The notes under the pieces were generated by a model that saw nothing but the letters and a program-made list of their open reading frames with translations, was not told the origin of the DNA and searched no databases. A stretch of 64,000 nucleotides of DNA from UBA2767 sp965228625 (GTDB lineage: Bacteria > Pseudomonadota > Alphaproteobacteria > Rhizobiales > Methyloligellaceae). Made by a program: the position numbers and the translations under genes. Every line of letters starts with the position of its first letter. The stretch's first letter is position 1. Of the stretch, positions 43,925-52,248 are shown piece after piece. The stretch spans positions 620,001-684,000 of the forward strand of contig OZ245829.1 in NCBI GenBank assembly GCA_965228625.1, given 5' to 3'.

Positions 43925-44069
43925 GAGATGTACTCCTTCGATCTTTTCCATTCACATTCACATCACCGGCTCTAGGCGGTTGGGAGGAAGCCCGCCGGCG
44001 TGCCCTAACATTTGGGAAGGGCCGGCACGGAAAGAAGGACATCTCGCGGGCGTGTCATAATTGTTGTCC
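43925..44069 (-). promoter_or_regulatory. Conserved 145-base leader of peptide gene copy A
   Basis: All 145 bases before the ATG are identical in copy B, and identity breaks sharply at 44069. On the minus strand the leader contains GCCGGCCC...GGGcacGCCGGC, able to form an 8-bp stem with a three-base bulge, and AAGGAG before the start. ATTATGACAC near its 5' end resembles a -10 element. It is either promoter plus 5' UTR or a structured RNA element. Confidence 0.5.
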
Positions 44070-44332
44070 GCGCGGTGCGCGTGAGCGGAAAATGTCACCT
44101 GACCGTAACGGAGTGAATATGAACAAGCAGCTTCCGCCGGAGCGCGTTTTTCGCTGAAATCCGCGCCTTTCAGGGTCGCCTGACGTGCGGACTGCCGTCA
44201 TGTAACAGTGATCACGCTGAATTTTGGACCGGAATGAAACCATTCGGCGCCGGCATCCGTTCGCGCGCGCTCATCCGTGATGGACGTGTGTTTTTGATGC
44301 TTCCGGAGGCGTCCGGCTGACGGTTCACCCGG

Positions 44333-44454
44333 CCGATACTACGGCTCGCGGGACCCCCGGTTGTCCGATTTCACATTCGAGCGCTTCGCGGTCCCAGCCT
44401 CCGGTGTTGGCGGCGGCCCCATAGGTCGAGGTGAGGAACTGCAGAAGCGCGGCC
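44333..44454 (-). pseudogene. Remnant of the DUF5996 gene (C-terminal 40 codons)
   Basis: Read on the minus strand, AALLQFLTSTYGAAANTGGW then DREALECEIGQPGVPRAVVS matches the last 40 residues of the intact DUF5996 protein encoded at 45535-46503 with few changes. Nothing of the rest of the gene is present. Just beyond it (44452-44482, plus strand) a 31-base stretch is about 84 % identical to the 3' end of ybaK (43612-43642), so the remnant appears to be joined to a second remnant. There is no plausible start of its own. Confidence 0.75.
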
Positions 44455-44513
44455 GGCGCCGAGGTCATCGACGTGACGGGTGGGCGACCGCGTCGCCGGC
44501 CTTGAGACATGCG

Positions 44514-45452
44514 CTAGCGGCCGCGCGTCTGGATCGGCGGCAGTACACGTTCGATCTGATCCCGTTTGTCTTCGTGCTGCGGCGGCAGTTTGAGCGCGTG
44601 GCCGAGTTCGTCAATTGGTTCGTCCACCGCGAATCCGGGTGGATCGGTCGCAATCTCGAACAGGACGCCGCCCGGCTCACGAAAGTAGATCGACTTGAAG
44701 TACTGACGGTCTATCACGGGCGTGACGTCCAGGCCGAACTCCCTGACCCGTTCGCGCCACTGCGACAAAGCGCCTTCGTCCTCGGCCCGAAACGCCACGT
44801 GATGGATGGTGCCGCTTCCCTGTCTGCCTATCGACTGACCATTGGGGTGCACCAGATCCACGTGCGTGCCCTGCCCGTTGGTATGTGCGGTGAAGCGCTG
44901 CCGCAGCCCGGCCGGTTCAACTGTTTCCGGCCCCTGCCGGTAGCCGAACAGGTCAGTCATGAGCCGCGCCGTGGGCTCGGTGTTGTTCAGTAGAAGCGTG
45001 ACAGAGTGAAATCCGGCGACAGTCGGGCCGTTCGCCCGAAGACTGTCCGCGCTCGCCGTCTCGATGAGTTCGATCGCAAAACGGTCGGGATCGTGCACGG
45101 TGATGAATTGCTCGCCAAACCTGCCGTCCGGTCCATCGAAATCGTGCCCCGCTTCGGCAAGATACGCCATCCACGTCTCTAACCCGCCCGGCCGCACGGC
45201 ATACGCAACGGTGCTCGCCATTCCGTGGCCGGCGCGCCCGGGTGCGGCGTCGGCGAAGGGAAAGAACGTCAGGATCGATCCGGGAGTACCTGCCTCGTCC
45301 CCGTAATAGAGATGATAAGTGTCAGGCGCATCGAAATTGACAGTCTTCTTTACCAGCCGCTGCTTCAGGACACCGACATAAAAATCGACATTGTCCTGGG
45401 GCGGCCCCGAAATCGCCGTGACGTGATGCAGACCGGAAATCGTGCTGCTCAT
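44514..45452 (-). CDS. VOC-superfamily ring-cleaving dioxygenase (MhqO-like)
   Basis: The 312-residue protein has two vicinal-oxygen-chelate repeats. Metal ligands are likely the His in ISGLHHVTAISG, the His in VAGFHSVTLLLNN and the Glu in GGVLFEIATDPPGF. Phrases such as FYVGVLKQRLVKKTVNFDAPDTYHLYYGDEAGTPGSILTFFPF are typical of MhqA/MhqO hydroquinone dioxygenases. It would open catechol- or hydroquinone-like rings. The intact DUF5996 gene lies upstream on the same strand with an 82-base gap. Confidence 0.9.
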   Translation of the reverse strand: MSSTISGLHHVTAISGPPQDNVDFYVGVLKQRLVKKTVNFDAPDTYHLYYGDEAGTPGSILTFFPFADAAPGRAGHGMASTVAYAVRPGGLETWMAYLAEAGHDFDGPDGRFGEQFITVHDPDRFAIELIETASADSLRANGPTVAGFHSVTLLLNNTEPTARLMTDLFGYRQGPETVEPAGLRQRFTAHTNGQGTHVDLVHPNGQSIGRQGSGTIHHVAFRAEDEGALSQWRERVREFGLDVTPVIDRQYFKSIYFREPGGVLFEIATDPPGFAVDEPIDELGHALKLPPQHEDKRDQIERVLPPIQTRGR

Positions 45453-45534
45453 TTCATGAATCCCGTGTCACAGTTTTCCATTTCGACTTTCCATTTCGAC
45501 GCGCCTGTGCACGCCGTGGTGGCCGCCGGCGCGC

Positions 45535-46503
45535 TCACACAGCCGATACGACTGCCCGCGGGACCCCCGGTCGTCCGATTTCACACTCCAACGCTTCGCG
45601 GTCCCAGCCTCCGGTGCTGGCGGCAGCCTCATAGGTTGAGATCAGGAACTGCAGAAGCGCGGCCGCCGGATCGTCTGAAGTGCGCACCGCTTCGTAAGGC
45701 AGCAGAAACTCGCCCAGAGTGTCGTCGAACCTCGCACCCGCAGGCCCGACCTTTTGATCCTTGAAATCCTCCGGTGTCGCGTAGGCATAGGAATAGAACA
45801 TGGCCTCATCGACCCCGTTTCCGCCCGGCCAGAACCCGGCGGAGGAAACCTCGTGACTGTACGCTTCCTGCGTGACGCTGTCCGGGAGGTGCGGAATGCC
45901 GCCGGGATGCAGAGGCGCAGGCCGCCCCGAGAACCGCGTCACGGCCAGATCGAACGCGCCCCAGAACAGGTGAACCGGGCTGACCTTGCCGACAAAGCCG
46001 GTGCGAAAGTGCTGAAACACGCGTTCGATTTGCAATAGCGCGCGATGAAGTTTCTCCACGGCTTCGGCATCGTAGGGCCGTTCCTGCGTGTCCTCGGCGA
46101 ACGGAACGGGGTCGGGCATTTCGTTCGGTACGCCGTGAATTTTTGGGGTACCGCCGACCGCGGAGATGAGGCGGCGGGTGCGATCCAGGAACTCCGCGAC
46201 ACTCATCGCTTTCAGGCCGAAACTCTCCTCCGCACCGTTATCAGCCCGCGCAATCAGCCTGTGGTCGATCACGTCGAAATCAAGCGAGATCTCTCGGGAA
46301 GGATCGGGCACCGGCCCGGTCGTCAGTCCCCTCGGCGTCACATAAAACGTCGCATGCCAGGAATGGTTGACCCATGGCGTATGGGCGAGACGGTATTTCC
46401 CGACGACCTGCGACCACAAGTGAAGTGCCGTCCCCGTCTCACGCCACGCCTTGTAGTTGAGAACGGGCCATTCATTGCTCAAAGTGAATTTGTCGCCGCT
46501 CAT
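45535..46503 (-). CDS. DUF5996 family protein
   Basis: The 322-residue protein matches the DUF5996 family: WPVLNYKAWRETGTALHLWSQVVGKYRLAHTPWVNHSWHATFYVTPRGLTTGPVP at the N-terminus, SPVHLFWGAFDLAVTRFSGRPAP in the middle, and SHEVSSAGFWPGGNGVDEAMFYSYAYATPEGF-like DFK in the third quarter. The H/W-rich segments hint at metal or ligand binding, but no activity is established to my knowledge. A truncated duplicate of its 3' end lies at 44333-44454. It is probably co-transcribed with the VOC dioxygenase. Confidence 0.85.
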   Translation of the reverse strand: MSGDKFTLSNEWPVLNYKAWRETGTALHLWSQVVGKYRLAHTPWVNHSWHATFYVTPRGLTTGPVPDPSREISLDFDVIDHRLIARADNGAEESFGLKAMSVAEFLDRTRRLISAVGGTPKIHGVPNEMPDPVPFAEDTQERPYDAEAVEKLHRALLQIERVFQHFRTGFVGKVSPVHLFWGAFDLAVTRFSGRPAPLHPGGIPHLPDSVTQEAYSHEVSSAGFWPGGNGVDEAMFYSYAYATPEDFKDQKVGPAGARFDDTLGEFLLPYEAVRTSDDPAAALLQFLISTYEAAASTGGWDREALECEIGRPGVPRAVVSAV

Positions 46504-46712
46504 TCGCCAGCCTCCCGCCGTCCTTGCGTGGTCCCGGTTCGATACGGACCGAAACCGGTAACCGGATCAGTCAATCAAGCGAAAGCAGGAATAGCGAATG
46601 TCATGAATTAAATCGCGGACATAGATTAATTCGATGTCAAAGATAGAAACGGCTCGAAACTTTGCGAAACTAACATCGATGACCGCCAAGTAGACCAGAA
46701 ACGAAAGGAAAC

Positions 46713-47204
46713 ATGATGAGTTCTATCGCAAAGACCACAGCTATCCTGGGCATCGCGACACTTGCCATGGGCGGGCTTGCCCAAGCCAGCGATGTTCGCA
46801 CCCCCGTCTATCCGAAAGGCGCGAAACCGATCGCGCCGTATTCGCCGGGGATCAAACTGTCAAACGGGCTGCTCTTCGTTTCCGGCCAGATTCCCTATGT
46901 CGACGGCGCCATTCCGGAACATGCCAGTGACGGCAAGGATGACATGGCCGATCAGACGAAAATCGTCATGGAGAATCTGCGAACTGTTCTCAGCGAAGCC
47001 GGCTACACCTTCGACGACGCCGTCCGCGTTACCGTGTTCATGACCGACATGAAGAACTACGGCGCGTTCAACAAGGTCTATGGAACGTACTGGGGCGAAG
47101 GAAAGACACCCCCGGCGCGTGCCGCCGTCGAGGTTGGCGAGCTCCCTGGCAGCAAGCCCAATGCCCCGGTGCTCGTGGAAGTTTCGATGATCGCCGCGAA
47201 GTAA
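46713..47204 (+). CDS. Exported RidA family protein
   Basis: The 163-residue protein has a signal peptide (TTAILGIATLAMGGLAQA, cleavage after QAS near 26) before a RidA domain: IAPYSPGIKLSNGLLFVSGQIPYVDG, QTKIVMENLRTVLSEAGYTFDDAVRVTVFMTDMKNYGAFNKVYGTYWGEGKTPPARAAVEVGELP. The reactive Arg in P-P-A-R-A-A-V is intact. RidA normally deaminates enamine/imine intermediates in the cytosol, so a periplasmic copy is unusual. GAAAGGA precedes the ATG. The upstream gap has a TCGATGT...ACATCGA inverted repeat. Confidence 0.87.
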   Translation: MMSSIAKTTAILGIATLAMGGLAQASDVRTPVYPKGAKPIAPYSPGIKLSNGLLFVSGQIPYVDGAIPEHASDGKDDMADQTKIVMENLRTVLSEAGYTFDDAVRVTVFMTDMKNYGAFNKVYGTYWGEGKTPPARAAVEVGELPGSKPNAPVLVEVSMIAAK

Positions 47205-47280
47205 CCCGGCACGCGCGCGCGTGATGGACGTCGGCGTGCTGACGCGACCGGCGGCTGAATGTGCAACCCTCAAAACGACT

Positions 47281-47312
47281 CAAGCCGCCCACCCCGAAGG
47301 ATGAACGGCTTG
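47281..47312 (-). terminator. Hairpin after peptide gene copy B
   Basis: CAAGCCG (47281-47287) pairs with CGGCTTG (47306-47312), the counterpart of the hairpin after copy A. The inner bases have diverged. It lies between the convergent exported RidA gene and peptide copy B. Confidence 0.45.
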
Positions 47313-47413
47313 AACGACGGGAAAGATGTCGTCAGTTCCTGGGGTCGAGACGGGCCGTCCGATTTCGAAACAACCGGCCCGCCTCAACTCCCAAAGCAAC
47401 CCTGAAGGACTGC

Positions 47414-47533
47414 TTAGTTGCCGACCAGCGACTGGATGTACCAGAACTTGTCCGCCTTGCTCAGGGCATATGCGGCATTGGTCATGACAAACGCGGAAGC
47501 GGTCAACGTGAGAGCTGTGAGGGTGGTCTTCAT
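47414..47533 (-). CDS. Secreted 39-residue peptide, copy B
   Basis: It is identical to copy A except for A11T inside the signal peptide; the second base change, in the Gly38 codon, is silent. The mature peptide LSKADKFWYIQSLVGN is unchanged. AAGGAG precedes the ATG at 47533. The leader is identical to that of copy A. See copy A for the interpretation; two translated copies would raise the dose of the same peptide. Confidence 0.7.
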   Translation of the reverse strand: MKTTLTALTLTASAFVMTNAAYALSKADKFWYIQSLVGN

Positions 47534-47678
47534 GAGATGTACTCCTTCGATCTTTTCCATTCACATTCACATCACCGGCTCTAGGCGGTTGGGAGGAAGC
47601 CCGCCGGCGTGCCCTAACATTTGGGAAGGGCCGGCACGGAAAGAAGGACATCTCGCGGGCGTGTCATAATTGTTGTCC
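47534..47678 (-). promoter_or_regulatory. Conserved 145-base leader of peptide gene copy B
   Basis: It is base-for-base identical to 43925-44069, including the GCCGGC stem arms and the AAGGAG. The sequence upstream of 47678 is unrelated in detail to that of copy A for about 130 bases, then similarity resumes. Confidence 0.5.
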
Positions 47679-47885
47679 CGCCGATGCGTTGAAGCGAAAA
47701 AGCGTACCTGGAAGACAAGAAATGGAAACGGCCGCGCGAATTCTGTGAGTGCATTTTTTGGCTGAAAACAGAGCGGTGCAGAGGGTTCGTCCGCGCAGAT
47801 TAACGTCACGTAATGGACATCACGCTGTTTTTGGGATTGCGAGTGCAACCATTCGGCACCGGCATCCGTTCGCGCCACTTGTGCG

Positions 47886-48845
47886 CTAGATTCCGTCCGG
47901 CACCGTCTCGCCGGCATCCTGGAGTTTGGCTCGAAGCCTCTCGAACAGGGCTTCAAGTTCTCTCGTATCATCGGCGTCCATGGCCGGGCCCGGAGCGCGG
48001 GCGAGCGGACAGGAGAGCGCGCCAAGCCGCCTCAGCGACTCTTTCCTGAGTGCCAGACCGAAACCGAACTGCTGTTCATGCCGGATCAACGGCAGGTAGA
48101 GATCGAACAAGTCCTCGGCCGCGTCGGCCTTCCCCGCGGCGAACAGCTCGTAAACCTTGACCAGCGCGCCAATGAAGGCAAACCCGGTCATGATGCCGTC
48201 GGCGCCACGATGCAGCTCCTGCGGGACGTAAAGCCCCCCATTGCCCGTCAGGATCGAAACACGGCGCACGCCCTGCGTATCCGGCGCGTTGCGGAGCGCC
48301 GTCAGCTTGCGGTGTCCCGGGCAGTCCTCGTGCTTGAACATCTTGATGCGCGGATGATCGCTGATCAGCTTGTTGATCACGCCGTTGGAGAAATAAACCG
48401 TGGTCGTAGGCGGGTAGTCCTGCAGGCATACGGGCGTCGCATCGTCGAGCCCGGACATCACCTTGTCGAAATATGCCAGCACCTGCTCGTCGGTCTTCAG
48501 ACCGCCGATGCCGGCGATCATCACACCGGCCGCGCCCGCATCCATCGACGCCTTCGACAACGCAACCAGATTATCGATCCCGGGATTGGAGACTCCCACG
48601 ATTGCAGGAACGCGTCCGCCGACACGTTTGATGTAACGCTGCATGAGCCGGGTCTGCTCGGAATCTGTCAGCTTCGGCGCCTCGCCCATCACGCCAAGGA
48701 CCGTCATACCGTGCACGCCCTGGCCGATATAAAAGTCCGTCAGGCTGTCGACGCTGTCGAAATCGACCGCACCCGTCTCGGTGAACGGCGTCGCCGCGAT
48801 GACGTAAACCCCTTTCGCCGTCTCATCCAACACTTCGGTTCCCAT
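47886..48845 (-). CDS. Dihydrodipicolinate synthase / N-acetylneuraminate lyase family aldolase
   Basis: The 319-residue TIM barrel has the DapA/NAL features: VYVIAATPFTETGAVDFDSVDSLTDFYIGQGVHGMTVLGVMGEAPKLT, Y144 in LQDYPPTT and the Schiff-base K171 in IKMFKHEDCPGH. The active-site G-x-x-G-E motif is GVMGEA in place of GTTGE of DapA, so a lysine-pathway role is unlikely; a catabolic aldolase or dehydratase for a sugar acid or hydroxyproline-type compound is more likely. It stands alone next to duplication copy B. Confidence 0.88.
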   Translation of the reverse strand: MGTEVLDETAKGVYVIAATPFTETGAVDFDSVDSLTDFYIGQGVHGMTVLGVMGEAPKLTDSEQTRLMQRYIKRVGGRVPAIVGVSNPGIDNLVALSKASMDAGAAGVMIAGIGGLKTDEQVLAYFDKVMSGLDDATPVCLQDYPPTTTVYFSNGVINKLISDHPRIKMFKHEDCPGHRKLTALRNAPDTQGVRRVSILTGNGGLYVPQELHRGADGIMTGFAFIGALVKVYELFAAGKADAAEDLFDLYLPLIRHEQQFGFGLALRKESLRRLGALSCPLARAPGPAMDADDTRELEALFERLRAKLQDAGETVPDGI

Positions 48846-48965
48846 GCTTTGGTTTCGCTCCCTGCTTTCGAGTTGCTTTCATGCCCTTCGCCCGTCGGCA
48901 CCGCACCCGGTGTCGTCGCGCCGGTTTTCGCACAGATTGCACGATATGCTCGAGACGTTTGCCGA

Positions 48966-50576
48966 CTAGCTGGCGCTGCAGCGTTGTCTGTTCTTGTCTA
49001 CGACGAGTGTCTCCAGCTCCACAGGCAATGCTCCCTTCCATGGCGTGTGAAATGGAACGGCGACCTCGGTCTCATTGATCGGGTCGGAGAACAGCGGCGC
49101 CTTTTTTCGCACACCCTCTACAAAGTTCACCATGATTTGCTTGATACGCTTTTCGCTGGAGCGCCAAGGTTCTTTGTCTGTGGCACCAAATGTTCTGCCA
49201 AGGTCCTTTGAACCGAAATGGAGGACGTAGCCCGAGCCTGGCGTGCGTTGCATCACGGACATTGTGCCGAGCGTGTGTCCCACTCGATGACCAAGCTCGA
49301 ATCCCAGTATTTCGTACTTGTACGCTCCAATCCTCTGCCGGTCGGGAACGGGAAGGCCCAGAGAATCGAAACCAATCAGGGGCGCACCGTCCCACTCCCT
49401 CGTTGCGAGTAGCGGCAAACAATCAAAACGCGTCAGGCCGGTGCCCTTGAACAGAGGATGGTTGGGCTGGGTGATAATGTAGCCACCCCAGCCCTTGGCC
49501 TCCTTTGGCCTGCGGAATTTCCCAAATCCACCCTTCTTGAAGTCGGCGCCCGTGCTTCGGTAAATCGGATAGTCCAGTCGCTTCTGGTGCCAGTTCGTCG
49601 TCTCAAGGGGCGTGCGCGCCAACGGATCGTTATGTATCGAGCCGGTCTTGTACGATACCAGTACCGACCGGTCATCTCCCTCATATCGTGCCTGCCACCA
49701 AAGGGCGTTCCCGCCGGCGATGATCACGTGACCGCCGCGTGCAACAAAACCGTCGAAGGTCTCGCGGGCGCGCCGTGTCCAGTACTCGGGATGTCCGACG
49801 ACCATCAGGACGTCAATTCCATCGAGGACTCTTGGATCGTCCATCTCCCAGTCCGTCAGAAATGTAATGTTGGTTTCTTCACCGAATGGCTTGTCATTCG
49901 CGACCCACTTGACCAGTGGCAGCCACAAGACGGAATGCGACCTGTGCATTGGCCTGTAGAAAGAGACTTTCGGAACGCGCACGGGATGAGAGTAGAGGCT
50001 CCGTCCAAGGGTTGTGGCGTAGGCATTGAAGGTATTTGTCCCGATCAGAATCGCGATATTCCTGCAGCACGCATTCTGGTTCGGGGGAAGCGCTTCCCGC
50101 TTCAGGGAATGCTCGTCATTCAGGACAAAGAACAGGTATGGCGAGTCGGCAACAAAATACAATCCGGGGCCGAATGTCGATGTATCGATCTTTGCCGTGA
50201 CGTCGAAACCCGCACCGTCCAACCATGGCTTCAAGCCTTTGTACTCCTGCCGCCTCAGTGCTACGGGGGGCGTCAAGTGACGCGTGTCGCCATGCACGTC
50301 GGTGATTGCGAGGCGACGGAGTTGCGTTCTGATGTTTTGAGCGCTCAAAGCGAGCCCGAGCGTATCGCCAACATTTGCGCTCCACCCGGGTGCGACTATT
50401 TCCCCGTCCGGAGACAATTTGACAATGTAACCTTCGGCAATATCCTCACCGCTGACAGGAAAGTACTTCTCTGATACGGAAACTGCGCGCCATACCGCGA
50501 AGCACACGATCAAAATGACCGCAAAACTCAAACTCCACGCCCCGGCCAGGCGCACAAAGGTGCCTTTCTCGCTCAT
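48966..50576 (-). CDS. Membrane-anchored N,N-dimethylformamidase large-subunit-like protein
   Basis: The 536-residue protein has an N-terminal membrane anchor (SLSFAVILIVCFAVWRAV) and a large exported domain. The second half resembles the C-terminal domain of the DMFase beta subunit, a glutamine-amidotransferase-like fold: ITFLTDWEMDDPRVLDGIDVLMVVGHPEYWTRRARETFDGFVARGGHVIIAGGNALWWQ. Residues 60-170 form a beta sandwich. It is divergent from the dlt-like ligase and shares the low GC of that cluster. It could process an amide or sugar in the envelope; a catalytic role is not shown. Confidence 0.7.
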   Translation of the reverse strand: MSEKGTFVRLAGAWSLSFAVILIVCFAVWRAVSVSEKYFPVSGEDIAEGYIVKLSPDGEIVAPGWSANVGDTLGLALSAQNIRTQLRRLAITDVHGDTRHLTPPVALRRQEYKGLKPWLDGAGFDVTAKIDTSTFGPGLYFVADSPYLFFVLNDEHSLKREALPPNQNACCRNIAILIGTNTFNAYATTLGRSLYSHPVRVPKVSFYRPMHRSHSVLWLPLVKWVANDKPFGEETNITFLTDWEMDDPRVLDGIDVLMVVGHPEYWTRRARETFDGFVARGGHVIIAGGNALWWQARYEGDDRSVLVSYKTGSIHNDPLARTPLETTNWHQKRLDYPIYRSTGADFKKGGFGKFRRPKEAKGWGGYIITQPNHPLFKGTGLTRFDCLPLLATREWDGAPLIGFDSLGLPVPDRQRIGAYKYEILGFELGHRVGHTLGTMSVMQRTPGSGYVLHFGSKDLGRTFGATDKEPWRSSEKRIKQIMVNFVEGVRKKAPLFSDPINETEVAVPFHTPWKGALPVELETLVVDKNRQRCSAS

Positions 50577-50709
50577 CAGCAGATACTTCTAGACCATGAA
50601 AAGTGGGGTTGAGATTGGTCGTACGGTCAGAATTCTTGGAGTGCAATCGAACTCAGACTTAAGCCTATCGTCTTTGTCAGGCGAATCAACTTTTGTACCG
50701 GACGTCTAG

Positions 50710-52203
50710 ATGGCGAAGCGTCATCCAGGTCATAACTGCGCATCGATCGTGTCGGGCGCCCTTCTCGGGCATGGCGCGAAACACGCAATTTCGTGCGAGG
50801 GTGACGCCTACACGCGCGAAGAATTCCTGCGTGAGATTGCGACAAGGCGGGCGCACTTTCGTCACAACGATGTCGGTCGCGACACCCGCGTCATTCTCGT
50901 CTCCGGACGCGGCTCGAAATTCTGGGCCGACTTCGTTGCGTTGTGGTCGCTTGGTGCTGTCGCCATTCCATTGGATCCAACGATAGACGAACGCCACGCA
51001 AGCGAGATCTCTCGCGCAGCCCGTCCAACGCATATCATCGGAGAATTCAAGGTTCCGCCTGCAGCTCTCGACGGCCTGAAACAAATCGGCGAGCCCGAAG
51101 AAGACGTCGAGGGCGACCGGGACCCTTATGGCGGCATCGAAATTGAACCGGTGGAGCCAGGTGAACTGGCCGGTCTCTTCTTCACCTCAGGATCGACCGG
51201 CCTGCCCAAGGGCGTCATGATCCGTCACGAAATGCTTGTCGCGAACATGTACGCGACACAGGCTCGGGTGAACCTGCTGCGCTCCGACAAACTCTTCATG
51301 GCGATCCCTTTCCGGTTCATCTCCTCGATCTCGCATTTTCTGGTGACAATCCTCTCAGGAGCGAGCTTTGTCGCGACCGAACGGAACCTCATGCCCAAGG
51401 CCTTCATACAGGCGCTGCATTCCGCCGACATCACCGCATTCGGCGGGTCTCCGTTGCAAGTGCGGTTGATCAGCAGCGCGCCGAAGGACATGTTTCCGCG
51501 CCTGCGCTGGATCATGTCATCCGGGGACCATCTGTCCGAGGAGATCATCGAGGCGATGCGCCGGGCGCGTCCTGAGGTCGATATCAATACCGTGTACGGC
51601 CTGACAGAGTTGGCCGGACGGTTCTGCATGCTCCCGCCGGAACAGATCGACGCCAAAAAAGGGTCCGTCGGCCGTCCGATTCCCGGCCTCGCCGTGATCG
51701 TGCTCGATGACGACGGGCGACAGTGCGGCACCGGTGAGATTGGCCATGTCTACGCGCAAGGCGTGTGCTGTCTCGAGGGTTACATCGGCAACGAGGCGGC
51801 GACGCGCAAAGCCGTGACGCCGCATGGATTTCGCACCGGCGATATGGGCATGCTCGACGAAGACGGTGATCTGTTCCTTGCGGGGCGATCGGACAGCGTG
51901 TTCAAGCGCTCCGGCCTCAAGGTCTCGTGCATTCCGATCGCAGACGAACTCATGAAGCTCGACGCGTTTGCCGACGTCGCGGTCTTGCCGCGCGACGATG
52001 ATCTGGAGGGCGCTGTCCCGGTGGCTTACGTGGTCTTGAAAAACGAAAAAGAGGTTGATCGGTCCAACGTGCTAGGGGCGCTTCGCTCCCGACTGTCGCC
52101 CAAACATCTTCCGGCCGAGTTCATCGTTTTGGATGAGATTCCGCGAACACGTTCCGGCAAAGTCAAATCGCATGAACTTGCCAAAATGCCAAAGCCGAGT
52201 TAA
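50710..52203 (+). CDS. Adenylating acyl/aminoacyl ligase (DltA-like)
   Basis: The 497-residue ANL-superfamily enzyme has the full core set: P-loop A3 LFFTSGSTGLPKGVM (156-170), A5 NTVYGLTELAGRF, A7/A8 YIGNEAATRKAVTPHGFRTGDMGMLDEDG, and the A10 Lys in PRTRSGKVKSHEL (K484). Length and gene context match DltA, which loads D-alanine onto the carrier DltC. The amino-acid pocket cannot be read reliably by eye, so the substrate (amino acid, acetyl or other acyl group) is open. It opens the plus-strand cluster; the divergent gap to the DMFase-like gene is 133 bases. No clear ribosome-binding site is visible. Confidence 0.88.
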   Translation: MAKRHPGHNCASIVSGALLGHGAKHAISCEGDAYTREEFLREIATRRAHFRHNDVGRDTRVILVSGRGSKFWADFVALWSLGAVAIPLDPTIDERHASEISRAARPTHIIGEFKVPPAALDGLKQIGEPEEDVEGDRDPYGGIEIEPVEPGELAGLFFTSGSTGLPKGVMIRHEMLVANMYATQARVNLLRSDKLFMAIPFRFISSISHFLVTILSGASFVATERNLMPKAFIQALHSADITAFGGSPLQVRLISSAPKDMFPRLRWIMSSGDHLSEEIIEAMRRARPEVDINTVYGLTELAGRFCMLPPEQIDAKKGSVGRPIPGLAVIVLDDDGRQCGTGEIGHVYAQGVCCLEGYIGNEAATRKAVTPHGFRTGDMGMLDEDGDLFLAGRSDSVFKRSGLKVSCIPIADELMKLDAFADVAVLPRDDDLEGAVPVAYVVLKNEKEVDRSNVLGALRSRLSPKHLPAEFIVLDEIPRTRSGKVKSHELAKMPKPS

Positions 52204-52248
52204 CTGGCGGAGGCTCGGTCAGGCAATGCCAACGGTGTGCAACTTTCG

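Larger units (their letters stand above)
43673..44273. repeat. Segmental duplication, copy A
   Basis: This segment matches 47281-47878. The central 265 bases (43805-44069) differ at only two positions from copy B. The flanks on both sides are still alignable (roughly 65-75 % by eye) but full of substitutions and small indels. Landmarks shared by the flanks are GATTTCGAA, CGGCCCGCCT and, at the far end, ACCATTCGGC followed by CCGGCATCCGTTCGCGC. Confidence 0.85.
47281..47878. repeat. Segmental duplication, copy B
   Basis: This is the partner of 43673-44273, offset by about 3,609 bases and in the same orientation. The nearly identical core is 47414-47678, with two base differences in 265. The right end stops just before the dihydrodipicolinate-synthase-like gene. 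Confidence 0.85.

Noticed and set aside
43809..44042. A 77-residue minus-strand ORF (MSFFPCRPFPNVRARRR...) present in both duplication copies (second copy 47418-47651)
   Set aside because: It is preserved only because the DNA of the core is identical. It has no ribosome-binding site, and it overlaps the 39-residue peptide frame, which has both AAGGAG and a signal peptide.
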